This document shows, in pieces, positions 45,674-53,620 of a stretch of DNA of 64,000 nucleotides. Numbering within the stretch: the first letter of the stretch is position 1; the number at the start of each line of letters is the position of its first letter. Both the position numbers and the translations under genes were made by a program. Origin of the DNA: UBA4427 sp046351135. Its GTDB lineage: Bacteria; Myxococcota_A; UBA9160; UBA4427. The stretch is from assembly GCA_046351135.1 (NCBI GenBank), contig JAXLZA010000001.1, forward strand, positions 248,001-312,000. Direction: 5' to 3'. The notes beneath the pieces are model-generated. The model was not told the DNA's origin. It did no database searches and was given only the letters and a program-made list of their open reading frames with translations.

Positions 45674-46159
45674 ATGCGGATCGGTCAGGCGATCGACGTC
45701 CACGCCCTCGCGGCGGGTCGGCCGTTGTGGCTCGGCGGCGTCGAGATCCCCTTCGAGCGCGGGCTCGTCGGCCACTCGGACGGCGACGCGCTGCTCCATG
45801 CGGTGGCGAGCGCGATCCTCGGGGCCCTCGGCGAAGGCGATCTCGGGCGCCACTTCCCGTCGAGCGACGAGCGCTGGCGCGGCGTCGCGAGCGCCGAGCT
45901 GCTGACGCGGGTCGTCGCGCGCATGCGGGCGGCGCGCTTCCGCCTGGGCAACCTCGACGCGACGGTGGTCGCGCAGGTTCCGCGGCTCGCGCCCCACCAG
46001 CCGGCGATGCAGGCGCGGATCGCGGCGCTCCTCGGCGCCGCGCCCGAGCAGGTCAACGTCAAGGTCACGAGCACCGATGCGCTCGGCGCGATCGGCCGGG
46101 GCGAGGGCATCGCGGCGATGGCCGTCGTGCTGCTCGAGGCCGAGGGCGGGCGAGGCTGA
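45674..46159 (+). CDS. ispF: 2-C-methyl-D-erythritol 2,4-cyclodiphosphate synthase
   Basis: 161 residues from ATG 45674, which has GGGAG upstream and gives the family N-terminus MRIGQAIDVH; an in-frame ATG at 45653 would add seven residues. Zn ligands lie in DVH near 10 and in the LVGHSDGDALLHAVASAILGALGEGDLGRHFP block. The substrate segment is VKVTSTDALGAIGRGEGIAAMAV, with Asp where Glu is usual in TTE. Makes MEcPP from CDP-ME 2-phosphate. Confidence 0.94.
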   Translation: MRIGQAIDVHALAAGRPLWLGGVEIPFERGLVGHSDGDALLHAVASAILGALGEGDLGRHFPSSDERWRGVASAELLTRVVARMRAARFRLGNLDATVVAQVPRLAPHQPAMQARIAALLGAAPEQVNVKVTSTDALGAIGRGEGIAAMAVVLLEAEGGRG

Positions 46160-46229
46160 GCGGAATGACGGGAATGACGACCCGGGCGATTCCGGGGACG
46201 GCTCCGCGGAGCCGGGCAGGGGAGCAGGC

Positions 46230-47699
46230 TTGAGCGCGATCGAGTTCTACGACACGCGGACCCGCAGCCGGCGCGCCTTCGCGCCGATCGAGCCGGGACA
46301 CGTCCGCATGTACAGCTGTGGCCCGACGGTCTACGGCCCGCCCCACATCGGCAACCTGCGCTCGCGGCTCTTCTCGGATCTGCTGAAGCGCTTCCTGCTC
46401 TCCGAGGGCCTCCGCGTCACCCACGTCATCAACATCACCGACGTCGGCCACCTCGTCTCCGACGCCGACCAGGGCGAGGATAAAGTCGAGGCCGCCGCCC
46501 GCCGCGCGGGCAAGAGCGCCGAGGAGATCGCCGCCCACTTCACGCAGGTCTGGCGCGACGACGGCGCCGCCGTCAACTGCCTGCCCCCGGAGCACAACCC
46601 GAAGGCGACCGAGCACATCCCGGAGCAGATCGAGCTGGCCCGACGCCTCGAGGCCGGCGGCTTCCTCTACCGCATCGCGGACGGCCTCTACTTCGACACG
46701 AGCCGTTTCCCGCGTTATGCGGAGCTCGCCCATCTCGATCTCGCGGGCCAGTCCGAAGGCGCCCGCATCGGGGTGACCGAGGGCAAGCGCAATCCCGCCG
46801 ACTTCGCGGTCTGGAAGTTCGCCGAGCCCGGCGTCCGACGGCAGCAGGAGTGGGACTCGCCCTGGGGCCGCGGCTTCCCGGGCTGGCATCTCGAGTGCTC
46901 CGCCATGGCCCATCGCTATCTGGGAGACCATTTCGACATCCACACCGGGGGCATCGATCTCGCCTCCGTCCACCACACGAACGAGGTCGCCCAGAGCGAG
47001 TGCGGCTACCACGTCCATCCCTGGGTCGAGTTCTGGATGCACAACGAGTTCCTCGACATGGGCTCCGAGAAGATGTCGAAGTCGAAGGGCAACGTGCGCA
47101 CGCTCTCGGATCTCGTGGCCCAGGGCGTCGATCCGCTCGCCTTCCGGTACTTCTTCCTGCAGGCCCACTACCGCCAGCAGCAGAGCTTCAGCGACGAGGC
47201 GATCCAGTCGGCGGCGACGGGCTATCGGCGGCTGCAGACGGTGGCGCGGGAGCTCGGGGTCGCGGAGGGGGCGGCTGCGACGGCCGCGGCGGGCCCGGGC
47301 GGCTCCGTCACGGCGAAGTCCGGCGCGATGGATGCGGCGGCGGAGGAGGTGCGGGCCCGCTTCCGGGCGGCGCTCGCGGACGATCTCAATGCACCGAAGG
47401 CGATGGCCGTCGTCTGGGAGGTCGCGCGCAACGACGCCCTCGCGCCGGCGGCTCGGCGGACACTCTTGCGGGGCTTCGACGCGGTGCTCGGGCTGCGGCT
47501 CGGCGAGGCGCGGCCGGCCGCGGCGGAAGAGTGGGGCCAGGATCCGCGGATCGACGGTCTGCTGGCCGAACGACAGGCGGCGAAGAAGGCCCGCAACTTC
47601 GCCGAGGCCGATCGCATCCGCGATGCGCTCAAGGCCGAGGGCATCGAGATCGTCGACACGCCCCAGGGCCCGAAGTGGCGGCGAGGTCGACCCGCATGA
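46230..47699 (+). CDS. cysS: cysteinyl-tRNA synthetase
   Basis: 489 residues from a TTG start with CAGGGGAG upstream; upstream in-frame codons are GC-rich linker. Class I signatures: CGPTVYGPPHIGN (Zn Cys and HIGH-type motif) near 30, GWHLECSAMA with the second Zn Cys, HHTNEVAQSEC, and KMSKSKGN near 285. The C-terminal helical anticodon domain ends with AKKARNFAEADRIRDALKAEGIEIVDTPQGPKW. Charges tRNA-Cys. Overlaps uvrB by four bases. Confidence 0.97.
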   Translation: MSAIEFYDTRTRSRRAFAPIEPGHVRMYSCGPTVYGPPHIGNLRSRLFSDLLKRFLLSEGLRVTHVINITDVGHLVSDADQGEDKVEAAARRAGKSAEEIAAHFTQVWRDDGAAVNCLPPEHNPKATEHIPEQIELARRLEAGGFLYRIADGLYFDTSRFPRYAELAHLDLAGQSEGARIGVTEGKRNPADFAVWKFAEPGVRRQQEWDSPWGRGFPGWHLECSAMAHRYLGDHFDIHTGGIDLASVHHTNEVAQSECGYHVHPWVEFWMHNEFLDMGSEKMSKSKGNVRTLSDLVAQGVDPLAFRYFFLQAHYRQQQSFSDEAIQSAATGYRRLQTVARELGVAEGAAATAAAGPGGSVTAKSGAMDAAAEEVRARFRAALADDLNAPKAMAVVWEVARNDALAPAARRTLLRGFDAVLGLRLGEARPAAAEEWGQDPRIDGLLAERQAAKKARNFAEADRIRDALKAEGIEIVDTPQGPKWRRGRPA

Positions 47700-49693
47700 G
47701 CCAGCCCTTCAAGCTCGTCTCCGAATACAAGCCCGCCGGCGACCAGCCGCAGGCGATCGACGAGCTCTGCGAGGGCGTCCTGCGCGGCGACAAGCACCAG
47801 ACCCTGCTCGGGGTCACCGGCAGCGGCAAGACCTTCACGATCGCCTGCATGATCGAGCGCCTGAACCGGCCGGCGCTCGTCATGTCGCCGAACAAGACCC
47901 TGGCGGCGCAGCTCTACGGCGAGTTCAAGGGACTCTTCCCGAACAATGCCGTCGAGTACTTCGTCTCGTACTACGACTACTACCAGCCCGAGGCCTACAT
48001 CCCCTCGACGGACACCTACATCGAGAAGGACTCGTCGATCAACGACGAGATCGACAAGCTGCGCCACTCGGCGACGCATTCGCTGCTGACCCGGGACGAC
48101 GTGCTGGTCGTCGCGAGCGTCTCCTGCATCTACGGTCTCGGCGCGCCCGAGAACTACGGCTCGATGCACGTCTACGTCGAGACCGGCATGTCCCTCGTCC
48201 GGGACGAGCTGCTCCGGCGCCTCGTCGACATCCAGTACACCCGCAACGACCACGACTTCCATCGAGGGACGTTCCGGGTCCGCGGCGACGTCGTCGAGAT
48301 CTTTCCCCAATACGAGGGCGAGATGGCGATCCGGGTCGAGTTCTTCGGCGACGAGATCGACTCGATCGCCGAGGTCGATCCGCTGCGGGGCAAGGTCGTC
48401 TCGCGACCGAAGCGGGCGATGATCTACCCGGCCTCCCACTACGTGGCGACGATGGACCGCATCCGCCAGGCCTGCACCGGGATCCGAGACGAGCTGCAGG
48501 AGCGCCTCGCCGAGTTCCGCCGCGCCAACAAGCTGCTCGAGGCCCAGCGGCTCGAGCAGCGCACGCTCTACGACCTCGAGATGCTCGAGACCCTCGGCTT
48601 CTGCAACGGCGTGGAGAACTACTCCCGCTGGCTCGACGGCCGCACCCCCGGCCAGACGCCGTACACCCTCTACGACTACCTCCCGAAGAACGCCCTCGTC
48701 GTCCTGGACGAGAGCCACGTCGCCGTCCCCCAGATCGGCGGCATGTACCGCGGTGATCGGGCCCGCAAGGAGACGCTGGTCGAATACGGCTGGCGCATGC
48801 CCAGCGCCCTGGACAACCGGCCGCTGCGCTTCGACGAGTGGGAGGAGCGCGCGGGCCAGCGGATCTACGTCTCGGCGACGCCGGCCGAGTACGAGCTCCA
48901 GCGCTGCGGGGGCGTCGTCGTCGAGCAGATCATCCGCCCGACGGGTCTCGTCGATCCGAAGATCGAGATCCGTCCGGCGAACGGCCAGGTCGACGACCTG
49001 CTCGCCGAGATCCAGACCCACGTACAGAAGGAGGAGCGCGTCCTCGTCACGACGCTGACCAAGCGCATGGCGGAGGAGCTGACCGACTACTACGCCGAGC
49101 TCGGGGTGCGGATCCGGTACCTCCACAGCGACATCAAGACGATCGAGCGCATGGAGATCATCCGCGAGCTGCGCGAGGGGAAGTTCGACGTGCTCGTCGG
49201 CATCAACCTCCTGCGCGAGGGGCTCGACATCCCGGAGGTCGCCCTGGTCGCGATCCTCGACGCGGACAAGGAGGGCTTCCTGCGCTCGACCCGCTCCCTG
49301 ATCCAGACGATCGGGCGCGCGGCGCGCAACGTGAAGGGGCGGGTGATCCTCTACGCCGATCAGCAGACCGACTCGATCCGGGCGACGCTCGAGGAGTCGG
49401 GCCGCCGCCGCGCGCGGCAGGAGGCCTACAACGCCGAGCACGGCATCACGCCGAAGACCGTCGCGAAGCGGATCACGAGCCTGCAGTCCTCGATCTGGGA
49501 GGCGGACTACGTCACCGTGCCCAAGCCCGGCGAGCGCCCGACGGCGGATCTCCCGCGCCACGAGCTGCCGCGACTGATCGAGCAGCTGCGCCTCGAGATG
49601 CGCGAGGCGGCCCGGTCCCTCGAGTTCGAGCGGGCGGCGGAGCTGCGCGACCGGATCAAGGCGCTCGAGGCAGAGCGCATCCAGCTCACGTGA
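47696..49693 (+). CDS. uvrB: excinuclease ABC subunit B
   Basis: 665 residues. FKLVSEYKPAGDQPQAI at the N-terminus, Walker A LLGVTGSGKTF near 42, the beta-hairpin YDYYQPEAYIP near 95, DESHVAVPQIGGMYRGDRARK, helicase motif LLREGLDIPEVALVAILDADKEGFLRS, QTIGRAARN, and the C-terminal UVR motif (EMREAARSLEFERAAELRDRIKALE). Verifies DNA damage in nucleotide excision repair and loads UvrC. Both ends overlap neighbours by four bases. Confidence 0.98.
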   Translation: MSQPFKLVSEYKPAGDQPQAIDELCEGVLRGDKHQTLLGVTGSGKTFTIACMIERLNRPALVMSPNKTLAAQLYGEFKGLFPNNAVEYFVSYYDYYQPEAYIPSTDTYIEKDSSINDEIDKLRHSATHSLLTRDDVLVVASVSCIYGLGAPENYGSMHVYVETGMSLVRDELLRRLVDIQYTRNDHDFHRGTFRVRGDVVEIFPQYEGEMAIRVEFFGDEIDSIAEVDPLRGKVVSRPKRAMIYPASHYVATMDRIRQACTGIRDELQERLAEFRRANKLLEAQRLEQRTLYDLEMLETLGFCNGVENYSRWLDGRTPGQTPYTLYDYLPKNALVVLDESHVAVPQIGGMYRGDRARKETLVEYGWRMPSALDNRPLRFDEWEERAGQRIYVSATPAEYELQRCGGVVVEQIIRPTGLVDPKIEIRPANGQVDDLLAEIQTHVQKEERVLVTTLTKRMAEELTDYYAELGVRIRYLHSDIKTIERMEIIRELREGKFDVLVGINLLREGLDIPEVALVAILDADKEGFLRSTRSLIQTIGRAARNVKGRVILYADQQTDSIRATLEESGRRRARQEAYNAEHGITPKTVAKRITSLQSSIWEADYVTVPKPGERPTADLPRHELPRLIEQLRLEMREAARSLEFERAAELRDRIKALEAERIQLT

Positions 49694-51678
49694 ACGCCGA
49701 CACGACCGCGCGGTCGAGCCTCGAGGAGCAGGTCGAGCGCCTGCCGACGGAGCCCGGCGTCTACCTGTTCAAGAGCGAGCAGGGGACGGTGCTCTACGTC
49801 GGGAAGGCCCAGAGCCTCAAGTCCCGCGTCCGGCAGTACGTCGCCGGCGGCGATGGGCGCATCCGCATCCCGGCCCTGGTGCAGCGCGCGGCCTCCGTGG
49901 AGGTCCTCGTCACCGGCAACGTCAAGGAGGCGCTGCTGCTCGAGAACGAGCTGATCAAGCAGCACCGCCCGCCCTTCAACGTCCGCCTGCGCGACGACAA
50001 GCAGTACCTGGCGCTGCGCATCGACGAGAGTGAGACCTGGCCGCGGGTGACGATGGTGCGCCGGTTCCGGAAGGACGGGGCACAGTACTTCGGCCCGTAC
50101 ACGTCGAGCGTCGCGCTCAAGGCCTCGCTGACGAAGCTGCAGCGGCTCTTCCCGCTGCGCTCGTGCACCAACGCGAACTTCAAGGACTACGCCCGCCGCG
50201 GCCGCCCCTGCGTCGAGTACGAGATGAAGCGCTGCCTCGGGCCCTGCTGCGGGCTGACGACGCCCGAGGCCTACGCGGAGCAGGTGCGGGGGACGGTGCT
50301 CTTCCTGCGCGGGCGCTCGCGGGAGCTCGTCGAGAAGATCGAGCAGGAGATGGCGACGGCCGCCGCCGAGGAGCGCTTCGAGGACGCGGCGCGCCTGCGC
50401 GATCGCATCCAGGCCGTCGAGCGCACGATCGAGGGGCAGCAGATCGTGACCGAGGGCGGCGTCGATCGCGACGTCTTCGGCCTCGCGCGTCAGGGCGGCG
50501 AGGTCGAGGTCCAGGTCCTCCACGTCCGCGAGGGGCGGGTCATCGGCGCGCGCGGCTTCTCGTTCTCGAACGTCCAGCTCGACGACGGCGAGGTCATGAG
50601 CTCCTTCCTGGGCCAGTTCTACGGCGCCGGCGCGGGGCACACACCGCCGCGGGAGGTCCTGACGTCCGTCGACTTCGAGGACGAGGGGGCACTCGTCGCC
50701 CTCTGGCGGGAGCGCTTCGACCAGCCGGTCGAGGTCCGCCGGGCCCAGCGCGGGGCGCCGCGGCGGCTCGTCGAGATCGCCGAGCGCAACGCCGTCCACG
50801 CGCTCGCGTCGCGCCTCGCCGCCCGGGAGAGCATCGACGCGGCGATCGACGAGCTCGCCGAGCGCTGCGGGCTCGCGACGCGGCCGGTGCGGATCGAGTG
50901 CTACGACGTCTCGAACCTGCAGGGCACCCTCGCGGTCGGGAGCCGGGTGGTCTTCGAGCACGGGGAGCCGGTGACCGCGGATTATCGGCGGTATCGCATG
51001 CGGGAGGCGACGGCCGGCGACGACTACGCCTGTCTCCGCGAGATGCTCGATCGGCGCCTGAAGCGCGTCGCGAGCGAGCCGCTGCCCGATCTGCTGATGG
51101 TCGACGGCGGTCGCGGCCAGCTCGCCGTCGTCTCGGCGGCCCTCGCCGACGCGGGGCTCGAGGTCGAAGTCCTCGGGATCTCGAAGGAGCGCGACGCGCT
51201 GTCGCCGTCGGTGCGCGTGAAGCGCTCGGGCGGCCTGAAGGCGGAGCGGATCTTCCGGCCGGGCCGGGCGAATCCGATCCAGCTCGCGCCGAGCAGCCGC
51301 GGGATGCTGCTGCTGCAGCGGGTGCGCGACGAGTCCCACCGCTTCGCGATCGAGTACCAGCGCGACCTGCGCTCGCGCCTCAACATGACCTCGATCCTCG
51401 AGGAGCTGCCGGGGATCGGGCCCGGCAAGCGGCGGGCGCTGCTCAAGGCGCTGGGCTCGCTGCGCGGGGTGCGGCAGGCGAGCGAGGAGACGCTCGCGGC
51501 GGTGCCTGGCATCTCGCCGAAGGACGCGCGCTCGATCCGCGCCTTCTTCGAGGCCCTGGCCCGACTGGGCGAGGGGGGGGCCGGTGATCGCGAGGGCGGC
51601 CACCCGGGCGGCGACCCGGATCCGGCCGCCGTTCCTGGGATGGCCCCGGCGCCGGAGGCGGCCGGCGACGGGGATTGA
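49690..51678 (+). CDS. uvrC: excinuclease ABC subunit C
   Basis: 662 residues, GTG start overlapping uvrB. GIY-YIG nuclease at the N-terminus (PGVYLFKSEQGTVLYVGKAQSLKSRV, ENELIKQHRPPFNVRLRDDK). UVR motif near 215, RNase H-like nuclease about 380-550 (IECYDVSNLQGT, LMVDGGRGQLA, ISKERDA, HRFAIEYQR), tandem HhH about 560-615 (ELPGIGPGKRRALLKALGS, AVPGISPKDA). A Gly/Pro/Ala-rich 40-residue tail follows. Cuts on both sides of the lesion. uvrB and uvrC as one operon is uncommon but known. Confidence 0.98.
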   Translation: MNADTTARSSLEEQVERLPTEPGVYLFKSEQGTVLYVGKAQSLKSRVRQYVAGGDGRIRIPALVQRAASVEVLVTGNVKEALLLENELIKQHRPPFNVRLRDDKQYLALRIDESETWPRVTMVRRFRKDGAQYFGPYTSSVALKASLTKLQRLFPLRSCTNANFKDYARRGRPCVEYEMKRCLGPCCGLTTPEAYAEQVRGTVLFLRGRSRELVEKIEQEMATAAAEERFEDAARLRDRIQAVERTIEGQQIVTEGGVDRDVFGLARQGGEVEVQVLHVREGRVIGARGFSFSNVQLDDGEVMSSFLGQFYGAGAGHTPPREVLTSVDFEDEGALVALWRERFDQPVEVRRAQRGAPRRLVEIAERNAVHALASRLAARESIDAAIDELAERCGLATRPVRIECYDVSNLQGTLAVGSRVVFEHGEPVTADYRRYRMREATAGDDYACLREMLDRRLKRVASEPLPDLLMVDGGRGQLAVVSAALADAGLEVEVLGISKERDALSPSVRVKRSGGLKAERIFRPGRANPIQLAPSSRGMLLLQRVRDESHRFAIEYQRDLRSRLNMTSILEELPGIGPGKRRALLKALGSLRGVRQASEETLAAVPGISPKDARSIRAFFEALARLGEGGAGDREGGHPGGDPDPAAVPGMAPAPEAAGDGD

Positions 51679-51691
51679 GGCCGGCCGACCG

Positions 51692-52723
51692 GTGCGGGCG
51701 ATCTCGGGCGGCCGTCGATCAAGCGTCCCCCGATACCCTCCGATAGACGAGGCGGACCCACGACAGGCGGACCGCCATGGCGCGACGACTTCCTCTCCGC
51801 GGACTCGCTCTCGGATCGCGACCGGGCTCGGGATCGCGGTCGTCGCGTGCACGCCTTCGAGGTCGCCCGCCGAGATCTATCAGTGGCGCGACGCCCAGGG
51901 CCGGCTCCACTTCGCCCAGGACCTGAACCAGGTCCCGCCCGCCCAGCGGGCGGCGGCCGAGGCCGGGGCGCGGAAGGAGGGCAGCGGCCCCGAGATCCAG
52001 CACTACCGCCCGGTTCCCGCGTCGCCGGCGCCGGGGCTCGGTGCGCCCGGAGCCGCCCCGCGTCCGAGCGCAGGCCGCGCGGGTCGCAGCGCGCCGCGCG
52101 CCGCGAGTCCCGCCGCGAGGACCTTTCGGATCCAGGTCGAGCGCGCGGGCTCCGCGATGTTCGTCCAGGTCCGCCTCAACGATCAGGTGGTGGCCCCGTT
52201 CCACGTCGATACCGGCGCCTCGGACGTGGTGATCCCGAAGTCGGTGGCCGACGAGCTCGGCCTCGAGCTCGAGGGCTCGCGCACCGGGATCTACGGCACG
52301 GCGAACGGCATCGTCCAACAGCCGCTGGTGACGCTCGCGAGTGTCGATCTCGGGGGAGCGCGCGCGGAGAACGTGCCGGCGACGGTGAGCGCGTCGATGA
52401 CGACCGGGCTGCTCGGGCTCTCGTTCTTCAACCACTTCCGCTACGACGTCGATCCCGTCGCCGGGATCATCACCCTGACGCCCAACGGCCTGGTCGAGGC
52501 CGGCGTGATCAAGGCCGGCCGCACCGAGGAGCAGTGGCGCACCCAGTTCGCGCAGCTCTCCGCCCGGCGCGAGCTGCTCGAGCGCGAGCTCGATCGGACC
52601 AATCCCAACTGGGAGGTCCGCCGCGGCGAGATCGAGGCGGCGATCGCCGAGAACGATCGGCAGGTCGAGGTCCTCGAGGCCGAGGCGGACGACGCCCACG
52701 TCCCGATGGCCTGGCGCGAGTAG
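51692..52723 (+). CDS. DUF4124 plus retropepsin-like aspartic protease, start region damaged
   Basis: About 343 residues if GTG 51692 is the start. A lipobox-like VVAC precedes a DUF4124 segment (AEIYQWRDAQGRLHFAQDLNQVP), then a Pro/Ala linker. A retropepsin-like domain has the active-site HVDTGASDVVIPKSVADELGL and the closing GLLGLSFFNHFRYDVDP, then a charged coiled tail. No ATG with an RBS exists in frame. ATG 51776 in the +1 frame gives a perfect start of a signal peptide (MARRLPLRGLALG) that would join the lipobox after a one-base shift near 51815. Either a frameshift, an assembly error, or the GTG start is real. Probably a periplasmic or lipid-anchored protease. Confidence 0.7.
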   Translation: MRAISGGRRSSVPRYPPIDEADPRQADRHGATTSSPRTRSRIATGLGIAVVACTPSRSPAEIYQWRDAQGRLHFAQDLNQVPPAQRAAAEAGARKEGSGPEIQHYRPVPASPAPGLGAPGAAPRPSAGRAGRSAPRAASPAARTFRIQVERAGSAMFVQVRLNDQVVAPFHVDTGASDVVIPKSVADELGLELEGSRTGIYGTANGIVQQPLVTLASVDLGGARAENVPATVSASMTTGLLGLSFFNHFRYDVDPVAGIITLTPNGLVEAGVIKAGRTEEQWRTQFAQLSARRELLERELDRTNPNWEVRRGEIEAAIAENDRQVEVLEAEADDAHVPMAWRE

Positions 52724-52815
52724 ACCGCCCCCCGTCCCGGCCCGGGGCCGCCCAGGCCGCGGTCCCGCCCGTTCGCCCGCCGCCGGGGCCGCCGCGGGCC
52801 CTCGGCCTTTCCCGG

Positions 52816-52834
52816 ATTGCCCAGAGAGGGCAAT
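52816..52834. terminator. hairpin after the protease gene
   Basis: ATTGCCC (52816-52822) and GGGCAAT (52828-52834), a perfect 7-bp stem with loop AGAGA, about 90 bases after the protease stop, ahead of the sigma-54 promoter. No U-tract. It may insulate the two units. Confidence 0.4.
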
Positions 52835-52883
52835 TGCCTTCCCCCCGCATCCGCCCGATCCCGGTCCCGGGCGGGCGAGGCCG

Positions 52884-52899
52884 TGGCACCGAATTTGCT
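52884..52899 (+). promoter_or_regulatory. sigma-54 (RpoN) promoter of a small unknown gene
   Basis: TGGCAC at 52884-52889 and TTGCT at 52895-52899 give GG and GC exactly ten bases apart, a near-consensus TGGCAC-N5-TTGC(A/T). The predicted transcription start is near 52910, with a leader of about 65 bases before the gene at 52977. No enhancer was identified. Confidence 0.8.
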
Positions 52900-52976
52900 C
52901 CATCGAGGCCGGACCGTGCCGGAGGGCGCGGCCGGACCCAGGGCCTGCGGGGCTCGACCGGGAGACGACAGGCGCC

Positions 52977-53402
52977 ATGGATCTGCGTTCGCTCTGGCAT
53001 CGTTTGTGGCAGGGAGAGGCCCGGCGGGCCCCCGTGGCGAAGGCCCCGAAGCGCTTCGATCCCCGACAGCTCGAGGAGTGGCAGGCGCGCCTCGTCGCGG
53101 CCGGCGTTGCCGAGGAGTCGGCGGCGCGGCTCGCGCCGCGGCTCGTCGAGTCCCACCGCGAGCTCGGCTCCGGCTCGGCCGCCGCGCTGATCCGCGGGGC
53201 GGTGCTCGCGATGGCGATGCAGGCCGAGAGCCAGGCCCACGCCGAGCGCAGCCTGCGCGACGTTCGCGAGGTCGAGCGCCTGCTCGGCGCGTTCACCGGC
53301 GAGCTCGCCAAGCTCGACGAGGTCCTCGAGGTCCTCGCCGCCTACGCCCAGCGCATGCGACCGCAGAAGCCGAACGGCTCGAACGGGCACCTCCTCCACT
53401 AG
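52977..53402 (+). CDS. small helical protein under a sigma-54 promoter, function unknown
   Basis: 141 residues, not recognised. Soluble, all-helical by composition: helices near 31-55 (PRQLEEWQARLVAAGVAEESAARLA), 70-85 (AAALIRGAVLAMAMQAES) and a long amphipathic helix near 86-128 (HAERSLRDVREVERLLGAFTGELAKLDEVLEVLAAYAQRM). The tail is Asn/Gly-rich. This shape resembles small secretion or flagellar chaperones, but there is no specific motif. GGGAG upstream of ATG. Because flagellin here also has a sigma-54 promoter, a motility or secretion link is possible, only as inference. Confidence 0.7.
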   Translation: MDLRSLWHRLWQGEARRAPVAKAPKRFDPRQLEEWQARLVAAGVAEESAARLAPRLVESHRELGSGSAAALIRGAVLAMAMQAESQAHAERSLRDVREVERLLGAFTGELAKLDEVLEVLAAYAQRMRPQKPNGSNGHLLH

Positions 53403-53479
53403 CACCCGGCCCTCGGACGCAACCGTCCCCCGGCGATCCCCGCACCGGAGCCCGACGCCCGCGCGTCGTTCGAGCCCGC

Positions 53480-53500
53480 GCGTTCACGCCCCGTGAACGC
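53480..53500. promoter_or_regulatory. inverted repeat upstream of comEC
   Basis: GCGTTCACG (53480-53488) and CGTGAACGC (53492-53500) are perfect inverted repeats around CCC, about 120 bases before comEC and 80 after the preceding stop. It could be an operator or a terminator hairpin without a U-tract. Confidence 0.45.
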
Positions 53501-53620
53501 CCGCTCACGGCGCGCACCGGATACGCTCGCGCGCCACGCTCGTCTCCGATCCGTTCGCGTCCGCAGCGCGGGAGGGCCGGCCCGGCCCGGCGTCGCGGCG
53601 CGTCGGCGCTGAAGGGCGGC

